Positions 22,801-33,885 of a stretch of 64,000 nucleotides of DNA are shown here, one piece after another. Source of the stretch: Pyxicephalus adspersus (lineage: Eukaryota; Chordata; Amphibia; Anura; Pyxicephalidae); assembly GCF_032062135.1 (NCBI RefSeq), contig NC_092868.1:45387603-45451602 (forward strand), in the 5' to 3' direction. The position numbers and the translations under genes are program-made. How positions within the stretch are numbered: position 1 is the first letter of the stretch; every line of letters starts with the position of its first letter. The notes beneath the pieces were generated by a model. It was given only the letters and a program-made list of their open reading frames with translations. It made no database searches and had not been told where the DNA came from.

Positions 22801-23779
22801 ACTACGACAGCTACTACTACTACTACTACCAGTATACTATACTTATACCACTAACTACAGCTACTACTACCACCATTATACCATAATAATACCATTTACT
22901 ACAGCTACTACCAGCTACTACTACCACCATTATACCATAATAATACCATTTACTACAGCTACTACAACCATTATACCATAATAATACCATTTACTACAGC
23001 TACTACCAACCACCATTATAGCATACTTATACCACTAACTACAGCTACTACTACCACCATTATACCATATTATTACCATTTACTACAGCTACTGCCTCCA
23101 CTATTATACCATACCTATACCACTAACTACAGCTACTACTACCACCATTATACCAAAAATATTACCATTTACTACAGCTATCACCACTATTATACCATAC
23201 TAATACCATTTACTACAGCTACTAATACAGCCATTATAGCATACTTTTGCCACTACTACCACCATTATACCATAATAATACCATTTACTACAGCTACTAC
23301 CACCACCATTATACCAAACTTATTCCACTATCTACAGCTACTACTACAACTATTATATCATGCATAAATCACTTACAAAAGCTACTACTACCACCAATAT
23401 ACCACACTTATACCACTTACTACAGCTACTACTACCACCATTATACCATAATAATACCATTTACTACAGCTACTACTACTACCATTATACCACACTTATA
23501 CCACTTACTACAGCTACTACTACTACCATTATACCACACTTATACCACTAACTACAGCTACTTCTACCACCATTATAACATACAGATACTACTTACTACT
23601 ACAGCAACTGCTACCACCATTATACCAAATGTATACCACTAACTATAGCCACTACTAACACCATTTTCCCTTATTAATACCATTTACTACAGCTACTACT
23701 ATCACAAATATAGCATACTTATACTTACTAACTACAGCTACCACTACAACCATTATATCATGCATATTTCACGTACAAA
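22801..23779. repeat. Minisatellite of about 45-bp units, roughly 20 copies
   Basis: Units built from TACTACAGCTACTACTACC, ACCATTATACCAT and AATAATACCATT repeat across almost 1 kb. The spacing of the ACCATTTACT/ACCACTAACT landmark is mostly 41-45 bp, with one 54-bp unit. Within each unit are (CTA)n and (CCA)n triplet runs, so it probably grew from a trinucleotide microsatellite. Because 45 is divisible by three, frames stay open (for example 23247-23642), but the predicted peptide is a low-complexity Tyr/Thr/Leu/His repeat and is not evidence for a gene. Confidence 0.93.
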
Positions 23780-23879
23780 GCCCATAGATTGGCCTTAATA
23801 TTCTCCAACAACTTGGCAAGAATATGAATGTTACATTTTTGCATACCATGGATGAGGTTGTGCGTATGTACATTTTTAC

Positions 23880-24180
23880 TTGCAGTTGTAACGGTTCCAA
23901 TTCGACAGTGCAGCATGTTGGTGATAATTTAGTGGTTTAACTTCTAATTGCTTGCCCACATACATCTCGGGGTTTACTGCCATATCAATCTGTGCTAATA
24001 AGGGGCTTGGAACGCAGTTAATTGGAAATATAGATGCAATTAGAACATCTAAATTAACCTCTGTAAATTGCTACAACATGATTAGAATATTGGAAAACAT
24101 GACAGCTTTCCCTTTGTGTGGGCGGTGGTTTAGAATGGAGAAAACCTATAATGGGACGTGAATGACACAATAAGCAGAAT
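23880..24180. promoter_or_regulatory. Repeat-free candidate conserved non-coding element
   Basis: Directly after the minisatellite lies unique sequence dense in ATTA/TAAT cores: TTCTAATTGCTTGCC, GCAGTTAATTGG, GCAATTAGAAC, TAAATTAACC. This is typical of homeodomain-bound enhancers, but nothing here proves conservation or activity. Confidence 0.25.
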
Positions 24181-24792
24181 GGGAATATTTTTGTAACCCG
24201 GGTCCCAAGTGTTCCATCACCCTCCAGCAGGGCAATCTGTTCTCTACGTGATAATGATGTACTGAAAGGCTAGATGGTTCTCTGGCACAAGCTAATGTTA
24301 TATACCTCTATAATACGCTGTTACTATGCAATGACGTTTTTTGGAAAAGTATATAGGGGAACTAAAAAGGGGAACTCTGCTCAGTGTAAAAATTGACAGG
24401 ATAATTTGGATTATATTTAAATCCTAAAACTTACTATTTGCTCAAAAACATTTGGTTAAATCTGTCTGATAAGTGTAAAAACATACCTGTCAATCACGTC
24501 AGAAGTTTAGAGCTGTCCAGTGCACACTTCTTGTGTTTTCCTCAGGGGATTTCTAGTTCCTAATATTACTCCCTATGTTGCGGAGATACGGACAGTGGGG
24601 TGGGTTCAGTAGTTTAAAAGACAAAAGGTAGCAATGAAGCAACGACCGCGCAAAAATGTTAAATGGTGTGCAAAATAGTGCAATTCTGGTGGAGCAACAG
24701 GTACACTTTTTATATTCCAATTTTTAAATGGATATATGATGGGGATATATGCATGGGTTGTAGAGTTGTACTTTTTTACCCTGAAATGCACA

Positions 24793-25148
24793 TTAAAGCA
24801 GAAGAGGCCGGGTTTTATTACAGAAAGGGACAGGTGTTATCACTTCTGAAAAAAGAATTCTTACCTGCCCAGCTCAGCGTAGGAAGCCTGAATATTTGGT
24901 GCAATCCGGCTTCCCCTGCATTGACTGGGACTGATTAAGTTACATGATTCTGGGGTAATCAATCAAGATGTCCATAGATAGGAACAAAAAAGAAGAAAGA
25001 AGGTGGCACCTTGCAATGGAAGGGGCAGGTTAATGCACAATTAGGATCGGACAGGTAAGGTTATTTTATTGCAGGAGGAACAACATCTGTCCCTTTTGCA
25101 ATAAAAGACCTGCCTGGTAGGATTTTTTTGGATTTACTTCTGCTTTAA
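24793..25148. mobile_element. TTAA-flanked MITE, copy C
   Basis: TTAA lies at 24793-24796 and 25145-25148. The left tip is AGCAGAAGAGG and the right tip, in reverse complement, is AGCAGAAGTAAATCC, the best-matching ends in the family. Subterminal CTTACCTGCCCAGC (near 24861) faces GGACAGGTAAGG (near 25048), giving donor-like sequences on both strands. The interior is non-coding. Confidence 0.7.
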
Positions 25149-25715
25149 TCCCAGGCAATGTTCTTTTTTCTTCCTCTTTAGGTCCCTTCCTCCTGCAGAC
25201 CTTGGGGTATTGAACAGAGATCAGGGTTTAATGTCCACCAGTGTTCCGATACATTTGGTGTTTGTATGTTTTTCTTATGAATGAGATGAGGGTTTTCTGT
25301 TTTCCTTGTCACAGCCAGAAATCACACTGGTGGATAATTGCTGCACACATAAATTCAGTCCTTGACTCACTATGGAAGAGACTTTGGACTGATAGCTGTT
25401 GTAGGGGAGGGGAGTGATGTGTATGTTTTGGAATATCTGTCATCGCCCGAGTAAATTTATTGATTATTCACCCGTTAGGTTGATTTTCTATTTTGACCTA
25501 AAGGAAATCTCATTGTGAGAAAATGACAACTCTAATTGTCCAAACAGGCAGAGCAAGGAATTCCAGCAAACAAAAATCTTCCAAAATTTGATAAAATTAG
25601 TCAGACTCGATCCAGAATCGGACAGCAGCATCAAGTTAACTGATCCTTATGTACATTATATGATTAAAGATGATCTTTTAGCACATACTAACCTCCTTAC
25701 CATCTCCCTCTATCT

Positions 25716-26137
25716 TAGCCATCCTCAACCTTTTTACCCCAAGGAACCCTTAAAATAATTTTTGGATTTTAGGGATCACCTATAAAAACCATGTTTTGAG
25801 AGGTCAAAAGTGTATTAGGTTGATGGCCAGTGGAAAGAATGCCATCCTGCAGTGGTGGCTTTAATACCACTTTTTTGGCCAACTGAAAATATATTAAGAA
25901 ACATATTAAGAAATATGCAGCTGGTTCTAGCAAGTGGTGTTGAGTCCATAACTATGCGGGACTCATCAAATGAAAGGTCAATTAGCTACAGTTTGAGAAA
26001 CCTCTAGAAAAATCTGGAAAACCCTGAGGTTCTAAAGATATTAGATTGCTGTTGGCTGAGTAGTAATTTAGATACATCTAATTTTTATCAATTTTGTGGT
26101 AATCTCATATTTTTGGAACACAGCTTGAGAATGGCTG
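25716..26137. mobile_element. CTCAACC/GGTTGAG-family copy with extra internal segment
   Basis: It begins TAGCCATCCTCAACC and ends GCTTGAGAATGGCTG. Flanking CTCTATCT and CTCTTACT agree at 6 of 8 positions, a decayed hAT-type duplication. The typical family interior (GGCCAGTGGAAAGAATG and following) is present. Before the right end there is an extra segment of about 85 bp (26036-26115) that also occurs alone at 27597-27690. Confidence 0.6.
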
Positions 26138-26149
26138 CTCTTACTGAAT

Positions 26150-26530
26150 CCCGGTATTAAAAAAATATAAATCTTTTTACCCACCTGAATCAGCACCCAA
26201 GGGTTCTCCTGTCCTACAGCTCTCATGCAGTTGTCCATGTCACCACCTATATGATATGGAACGTTTTTCTTGTTGCCTACCCAATTGTGCATTTTTCTTA
26301 GAAAGTTTCCAGGCGATGACATCAGAGGTAGAGGACCTTTGGATATTGGCCTGGGCACTGGTTTAGCATTGTCCCTGACCCTGAAAAAGGTGCTGTCAAA
26401 GGACATGGATGGCAAATGTGGACAATTATTTTTTGCTTTACAAGGTAAGAAGGGAAAAAAAAGAAGATGTATTGAGGGGAGTGGTGGGAGGAGATATTTT
26501 ACAGTTGCACATGGATGAGCTTTAAAATGT
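26150..26530. repeat. Probable degraded MITE related to the TTAA family
   Basis: It has the TACCCACCTGAATC...CAAGGTAAGAAG arrangement of outward donor-like motifs seen in copies A and C, and a GAGCTTTAAA at its right side. The open frames on both strands (26270-26518 and 26068-26415) have no recognisable domain. The ends are not well defined. Confidence 0.3.
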
Positions 26531-27468
26531 CAGAAGACAACTGAGCATCATACCTGAACATCTGGTTAAAACATCCCATTCCAAGGTAAAAACATGGAAC
26601 CTCTTAACCTCTTTTCAGGTTTAACGTCTATCACAGCTTTCAGTATTCTAAGAAGGCTTTCCACAAGATTGTGATGTGTGTCCGGAGAATTTCTATCCAT
26701 TCAACGAAAAGAGAATGTGCCAAACAATGACACTGATTGAGAACTAACTCTCAATCGGTGCTTCAGTTCATTGCCAAGGTGTTCAGTAGAGTTTAGGTCA
26801 AGGCTTTGTGAAGTCCACAGTTGCTTGAAGAATCTCTGCGTTAAACAATTTGTTCTGGGAAGGGGTTGCTACACAAATTAATTTGTAGTTTGCTTCTTAT
26901 CACTTGCAGGCTTTAAAACATGTGATATGTTTAACTTCACAGCCATCAGGTGGAAAGTCATGCAATGCATGTTCTCCTCCAAGTGATGATGCCTTTATCC
27001 ACAAGAAGCCAGCACACCCCATGTAGTAATAACCATTATTTTTAACTACCAGACACTGACACCACTGCTCCATCACAGCCACATTAAGAAAACCCAATGA
27101 GCAATGCCTAATAGCTCCCTAAACAATTTCCAAACATCAGATTTTTAGGGAATCCACAACAAACTTCCACATATCAAGTACACCTGTAAGATTATTTTCA
27201 TGTCCTTCATTGACACTTAAGAAAGTGTGTGACAGTTCAGGCCTGTCCCTGTCTCTAAGTGCCCAAAAAAACAGGTGCAATGTCAAAGACAGGACAAGGA
27301 TTAACAGCGGAGGTGGGCCATAATGCTGGAAGCTGCATTCAAAAGCTTTGGGAAGCAGGAATGAGTGGAATTTTAACTGCAATACAAGCACAGCAATAAA
27401 AGTTTGAAAAGGATACAATCTCAGACATCCTTAAAGAAAATATGTGCTGAGAGGTATACAATTGCCAA

Positions 27469-27491
27469 TATATATATATATATATATATAT
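27469..27491. repeat. (TA)n microsatellite
   Basis: Short uninterrupted TA run. Confidence 0.95.
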
Positions 27492-27596
27492 TACAATTCA
27501 TGGGTCTGTGTTTGAAAATAAATACAAATAGATAATATCATTATCCGCCTTTATTTTATTGGACAGGTTTCCTTGTAGTACCACTTGGGTTTAAAA

Positions 27597-27690
27597 GGTA
27601 AAAATATTAGATTGTTGTTGGCTTAGCAGTATTTAGATACAAACATCTGATTTTCAAAAAAGTTTGTGGTAATGAGTCACTTTTTGTGGA
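27597..27690. repeat. Segment shared with the internal part of the 25716 element
   Basis: AATATTAGATTGTTGTTGGC, then TTTAGATAC, CATCTGATTTT and GTTTGTGGTAATGAG, match the sequence at 26036-26115 with scattered differences. It stands immediately upstream of the hAT-type element at 27710. Confidence 0.6.
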
Positions 27691-27709
27691 AAAAAAAGAT
27701 CTTCTAGAC

Positions 27710-28053
27710 CAGGCATGGGCAAACTACGGCCCCCGGGCCATATACGGCCTGTTAGGCGTTTTTATCTGCCCCATTTTTTATCCAGGTCCGCTGAAGTAGA
27801 TCCGTGGTCCGTGGCTCTGGCCAGTGCCCCCCTGAGCGGAGTCAAGAGAAGGATCCCGCTGGACCAGAGCCGCGGACCATGTTCCAAGTACGAATCCCGG
27901 GCTCGGGGAAGTGGGCAGAACAACCCACAATCAACATGATGTCACGTTCAGTGACACCCATCTCGGCGCTCCATCCATCTGATCCTGGCCCGGCCCCCTG
28001 CTAAATTTTAGAACCCATTGTGGCCCCTGAGCCAAAAAGTTTGCCCATCCCTG
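27710..28053. mobile_element. hAT-like MITE with CAGGCATGGGCAAAC ends
   Basis: The left end CAGGCATGGGCAAACTACGG and the right end TTTGCCCATCCCTG are inverted repeats, CAGGSATGGGCAAA. Flanking TTCTAGAC (27702-27709) and TAATAGAC (28054-28061) agree at 6 of 8 positions. Just inside is CGGCCCCCGGGCC, the GGCCC-rich subterminal region common in Charlie-type hAT elements. It is 344 bp, GC-rich and non-coding. Confidence 0.72.
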
Positions 28054-31000
28054 TAATAGACCCAAAGTATATGTAAAAGTAATGTCTATTACAGTAGGTT
28101 TGGCATCATATCTCTCTGTATACAATGTTCCTAGGCAAATCAGTTTTGAAAACCTATTTCAATGCTAGGACATCCTACCAGTCATATCATTTTCTTTTGC
28201 AAGCTGACCACACCAAGCCACTGCCCTGCAACTAGTAGTAGTATTGTCAGCCTGCTGGACATGCTCCCACATTGACCTAACCATTGGGTTTCATATTTGA
28301 TAAACCTGACAAGTGGTTCGACATGCAACTAAAGGCTGAAAAATTAAAAGGAATGCATTAAAATCTATATTGCAAATTCATGTGGATCATAGCTACAGTA
28401 TACAATAAAAAAGGCATTAAACTTTTGTACAATGTAAAAAAAATGGTTATTCTGCAGAATGCACCAACGTCAATGTTCTTCAAATCTGCAAAATGAATGT
28501 GGTCTCACATTCTCAATCTCAAATCAACGGCTAGCTTTGGTCCTTATAACAAGAAACAATTCCACTAAAGCAAGCTGTATTTGCATCCATCATGCTAATA
28601 GCTGACGTATGACAGAAAAGCAGAACCCACCTGATCCAAGAAAAACGGAAGAATCAGCGATGGAGAGCGCACTGCTCAGCGTGAAATTCATACTCCACCA
28701 TTAAAGTAAACCTCGCTAAAACTGTTTCTTTATCTGGGTGTGTAAGGCATTTTCAAAACACTTAAATCCTTTCTCTTGTTGACTTTTCTTCCTCGGCCCA
28801 GCTCCGTACCCAAAGTTTTATGCTTTGGAAATTCCTGAAAGATTTACTAAATCCTTTAATTTTTTTAAGGAAAAACAAAGAAGCAGTTGTAGAGTTCCAA
28901 GAGCTTTGGTACAATTCAGAACTTTTAATGTAATGACTGGAATATTTTTGGAAGGTGTCTCTATTACGCTGCCAGGGAGGACATTACAGCGGCTTTGGGT
29001 TAATAGATTAAGGTTCATTTACAAACAGTGGGGAGGGGAGAGAGAAAATATTAAAGTTTCAAAAATATGGTTTTCTACATCTGGCTGTTTTATATTGCAG
29101 ACATATGAGTAGGCAACCAGGGGCTTTCAAATTCAACCTTGCCTTATACGAGCTTGTGCTGGGTCTGACATAAGGGCGGTGTTGAAGTGCTTTTGTTTGC
29201 ATCACATTGGTTTTACATTTCCAAACATTGTGAATGCAAAAGCTGCATGAAACAGGTTCAATGTGGGTCAAAAGGAGGCCAAACTGCAGGTCACACACAC
29301 CTAACAATAGGTTTTGAAAAATCCCAGAAGCATCTCAAACTGATGTCATCGGCACAAGACCAAAGCCCGGTTCTACAAGCCCATATCTACCTTTAATTCA
29401 CCCCCTACTGCCCTATTAAGCCACCCATAGTGAAGAGGTATACCTAGGGTTGCTGGATTTTGGAAACCTATGGCTTACTCCCCATCTTCCCAACCAATGC
29501 TGTTACGTGTCCTGGGAGAAGAGGCCTGTGCAAGTTCCAACATTTGGGCTTACAAAAACATTCTTTTCTTCCCTTCCGATGACCAAACAGAGGTGCAGAG
29601 AAGTAAAAGTAAAAGTAAGATATCTATATGGAGCTGGAAATAATTACTGTTAATATGGACAAAGCACAGGTTCACTTTACCATGAGCCCAGTGGCTGGTG
29701 GCAAAATAGTGCAGGCTATGTTTTTCTTCAACATACCCAAAAACCCTAAAGACATAGATGCTTAATTGGAGAAAGTCAACCGTATCCTTCAGCCCCACCC
29801 TTTCCTGGTTTCCTCACCTATTCATCAAGCAGCAAACTCTCTGACCATTGGAAAAATGGTGAGCAGAAAAAGGAATGGACTACACTGCAAACTAGTAAGA
29901 TCCATGCACTGTTGCACTATTTGATACAACACAATAGATTTTAAGATAATCATGACTTCTGCCAAAAAGGTTTGCTGCATACAAGAAAAGTATTTTTCCC
30001 GTGGCACCAAAGGCTAAAAATACAGTTTATTGATTTCCCGGTTCCTCCAGGCACCAGGAGCTAAAAATGTGCTCCTCAATAAGTATCAAATATAGACTCA
30101 GACAGGGTGAATTATATGGTACGGTTAACTAACAAATAGTCAAGGGATTGAAGAAGAAGCTGGACCTTGTTGGACCTTGGATACTTGTTCAATCTAAATG
30201 TAGGTATAACTGCCATCCCCTCAATAATATTGGAAAAAGAGAATGACGAAAAAGGGGTGATAATGTATATTTTAAGTGCAAGTCTAAAACATGAGATATA
30301 ACACAAAACTGACCAAAAGCTTAGGGCCCCCACTTTCTCTGAGCCCCAACTGACAGAATAAAATGGATGCAGGGAATGCTGTGCATTTGTGGCCCCCATT
30401 TCATATCAGTCCAGTTCCACATTTTGTCTAAAACCAATCCTTGGCCCAGCATTCCATATCTACTGCATGTCCCTCGTATCTTGGGGTTCTTCTGTGTGCC
30501 GCAGCAAAAGTGCAAATATCCATCCAATATTTCCTATACTGAAATAAATATCTTTACCCCATCTTGTATGTATTGGTCTTTGGTGTAGCCCACCTCTTCT
30601 GGCCTTCTTTCATTAATGAGGTCTTGCTTGTACATACATCTGGTGTACTCTCATCTAGGGAGCTTTTATGTAAATCTTTAAAGACACATTAAATTCAATA
30701 TGGTGAGAAAAGTTACAGTAAAAGAACCAATAATAACATGAGTCAGAAAGAAGAAAACACAAACGGTCAATAGGTTTAGTTGAATAAAAGTATTTAGGTG
30801 TTGAGTCATTTCTATGTGGTTTGACAGAAAACCTCTAAAGCCAAATTCACAAAACAGATGCACACTCAGTGCCTACTGTAATCCTGTTTAAATACAAAGT
30901 CATTACAGTGGCTTCAGACTTTATGACCTCTTATCTATGGTTGTAGACTTCACTGGCGGTAATCCACATGTTATTATTATACTATTGCTGCTATCAACAA

Positions 31001-31537
31001 CTTTAGGTGCTTAGACATGCTGGGATTATCTAGTAAAGGTGGTTTAAGGCTTTTATTGCAGATACTCATCCTGTACATATAAAACACTAACAGGCCAGAA
31101 AGAAGAAAGTTTAAGGACCACACTGGCATGAGTACAGGGTATGAAACCCTCACCTAAGCTAAAATCAATATGGCAGTCAGCACCTTAAGAAGAAGCAGAG
31201 CCACCAAATTTGGCAAGTAAGCATGTAAATTGAAGGTAAAGATTGGAAAAACCTTTAATAACTGAATGAATTTATTAGCTTTCTCAGCTCTTTTAACTTT
31301 CTCTTTGATGTCGGTGTTATGGAAGTGCAAAGCCCCAGGAGTAGTGGAGGCCACTTACACACTAGCGGGGGAAGTTACACAGCGTTCTTCACTTTTTAAA
31401 GTGAAGAACATGCACATGGAACAATGTAATATTCCTAATATGTTTTATGTCTAACAGAAATCACAGACAGTTCCCTATGACAATGCCTTTATCTATGTTT
31501 CTCTACAGTAAGATGGAGCCTTCTCTGTTCAGACATA
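28054..31537. other. Non-coding region with no recognisable gene
   Basis: Mostly unique sequence. The stretch 30310-30570 is CCC/GGG-richer and gives open frames on both strands, but it reads like old repeat sequence rather than coding DNA. No RNA gene was seen. Confidence 0.4.
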
Positions 31538-31738
31538 GGGCCGGATTTAATAAAACTCCCCAAGCCTGGATAGAATACACCTTTATCAGTCAGATTCAGA
31601 AATTCTGGACAGGATTTATTTAAAGTAACTTGCTTTTTGCTAGCAAATGTTTTGAATTGTGGACCAGATGCATTCCAGGTTTGCTGGATCACCCAGCTTC
31701 ACTGATGAAAGTGTATCTTCTAAAGCTTTAATAAATCT
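31538..31738. mobile_element. Foldback MITE, copy 2
   Basis: GGGCCGGATTTAATAAAAC on the left and TTTAATAAATCT on the right, with TTCACTGATGAAAGTGTAT inside the right arm, match the arms of the 13562 copy. It is more diverged and the left arm is partly altered (CTTTATCAGTCAGATTCAG). Confidence 0.8.
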
Positions 31739-33885
31739 TAGTTTCTTCGTCTTGGACTCCAATGGCAGCTAAATTCTTGCTGTGCTCACAAGTGGCTGGC
31801 ACAGATTGGCACCTCTTGTAGCCTTGTAAGATGCTGCAATCTGATCACTGGGAAAGAAAAGACCGGGGACATTTATTCATTTGGTTGCAGCACACTAATG
31901 GCATCATCTAGCCTAGGCAAAGCCAAGGAAGCTTAAAAAAAATAGTTTTGGTCTATATTGTGGCGTGTCAGGAATGTATTCATGCAAGCACAAAAAGTCA
32001 CTAAAAGGTCTCTTTTAAGTACTTGTAGTTTTATTTGATTTATCTCTCACAACGTCAGGCTTTGCATTTTTAATAAGTTAGCCAATAGAGGATATCACTA
32101 CAACCTGTCTGCATATCAAAAGGAATAAAGACTTTCCAGTACTAACTGCTTCTTTCTTGAGATTGTTGTAACCCGCACCATGCTGGGCTATATAGGGGAG
32201 ACTGTTACAATCAGGTTAGAAAAAACTGAAGTCAGGGCCAGATATACACCATTGGAGTCTGTAGGTTTTGTTCTTTCGCTCCATCATTGCTCCATCATTG
32301 GAGCCTGTTGGTTTGTGCCAATCTCAACACTCCTTTGCTAGATCATCTGCTAAACAATTACTACTTAATCTGTGGAAGCATTGACACCCTAGGATGATTA
32401 GTGTTAGAGCTGAAAATCTCCCCCTCCTCCTTTTCTCAATTAAATAGGTGGAATGGGTGTTGTTGTGAATAGAAGAAAGCTGGGACAGCTGATAGCACTG
32501 GTAGAGATTTCATTTTAGTACATAGGAGGTAACAATGATACTGGATTTTTTACAGGATCCTCTCATATTTTTAGAAATATAGATATAGGTGCCCTTTAAT
32601 AGTAAATCTAGCCCTGTTTGCAAGTGGTTAGATTGCACACATAGGAGCTCATCTGTATGATAGTGACCTATAGCAACCAGCTAGTTCTGGAGACAGTAAG
32701 TAGGGCCAGTACATAAAGGTAGGCTCACCACATAACTTACAATCTAATTATAGGAATTCCTTCAGATCTATCATAAAGTATGTAGTGCAATGGCTGGTAT
32801 AGGTGACATGGTGGCTCAGTGGCTAGCACCCCTTACACTAGTGGGGTCCCAGGTTCTCAGACATAACACTATCTGCACAGAGTTTGTATATTCTGTCCAT
32901 TTGGCATTGGTTTCTTCCCACTTTATAAAAACTGATAGGTAATTGGCTTCTCCCTCATAAGATGACTTTAGAGTATGCTAGGGACATTAGATTGTTACTG
33001 TGATAGGGACATTGGACTGTTAGCTCTTCTTACAAACAGTTAGTGACATGACCGTGGCACAAAACAGCATTGCATGACATGGGGGTACTATAAAAAAGAA
33101 TAAGAATATCATTAGGGAGCCCACAGAAATGTAAATGGTGCAAAATCATTAAATTCCCTGCCACACGTTAAAATAAAGAAGCTCTGGGAGGCAACAATTT
33201 GAATGACTTAGGAATTGGCACCTGGGTAGAATGACTTAACTGCCAACCAGCTGGATTTTTTGACACAAGAAAAATCCCTTCTGAAAACCTCCCTAGGTCT
33301 GCATAACCTCTAACCAATCTCAGAATACATCATCCTGGACTTATGATGCTCCCCAACGCTTCAGAAAGGTACCATTGTACACGACAAACAGATGGAAGTT
33401 CATGCCAGTGGTTCATCCGGATCTGGATGGCAAGTGATGATCTGCCAGTTGGCTACCTAGGACGGCAGGGCATTTGCTAATTGGAAATAAATGTGACATT
33501 TCAACTGTTTATATAGGAAGAAATAAACCGGAGCCATAAAATCTTAGTTCCGTATTGTCAAGCCGCAGGTTTATTGGTGAGCCAAATGACAAAATCACCA
33601 GATTTCCACTTCCTTGAGTAAAGTGCAAAGTGCTGACTGAGGGAAGCAATGTTAGAAAATCACTGACTCAGGGCGCCTATGTCATGCTGGTTTTATGGAG
33701 CAGCTGTTAGCTAACAACAGAAGAGTGACTGTATTTGCTTGATGTAAAATTATGGCTAAAAGGACAAATAGGTTACAAAATTAGTGACAGGCACAAAAGA
33801 TTATTTACCTTTTACTAGGCGTGCTGTCATTTCCAAAGTCTTTAGATCCTAATAACTAACCATACTGTTAAACAGCTTTGAACAA
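31739..33885. other. Non-coding region, contains a degraded SINE copy
   Basis: Unique-looking sequence apart from the SINE-like copy at 32802-33110. A short AP-1/MAF-like cluster, TGCTGACTGAGGG and ACTGACTCAGGGC, occurs near 33631-33671 and may be regulatory. No gene was recognised. Confidence 0.4.
32802..33110 (+). repeat. tRNA-headed SINE-like repeat, degraded copy
   Basis: The head ATGGTGGCTCAGTGGCTAGC keeps the A-box. The B-box is broken (CAGGTTCTCAGAC). The body blocks CACTATCTGCACAGAGTTTG and GGGACATTAGATTGTTA remain. An internal duplication of GATAGGGACATTGGACTGTT follows. The tail GTACTATAAAAAAGAATAAG is decayed. Confidence 0.7.

Noticed and set aside
23247..23642. 131-codon open frame on plus
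   Set aside because: It is read from a minisatellite of about 45-bp units, so the frame stays open by arithmetic. The peptide is a simple repeat.
22801..23779. Possible CRISPR-like array
   Set aside because: The repeats are contiguous and degenerate with no unique spacers, and the sequence is plainly eukaryotic.
26270..26518. 82-codon plus frame ending near a consensus-like donor (CAAG/GTAAGAAG)
   Set aside because: The donor-like motif is a recurrent feature of nearby MITE-type repeats, the opposite strand is equally open, and the peptide is not recognisable.
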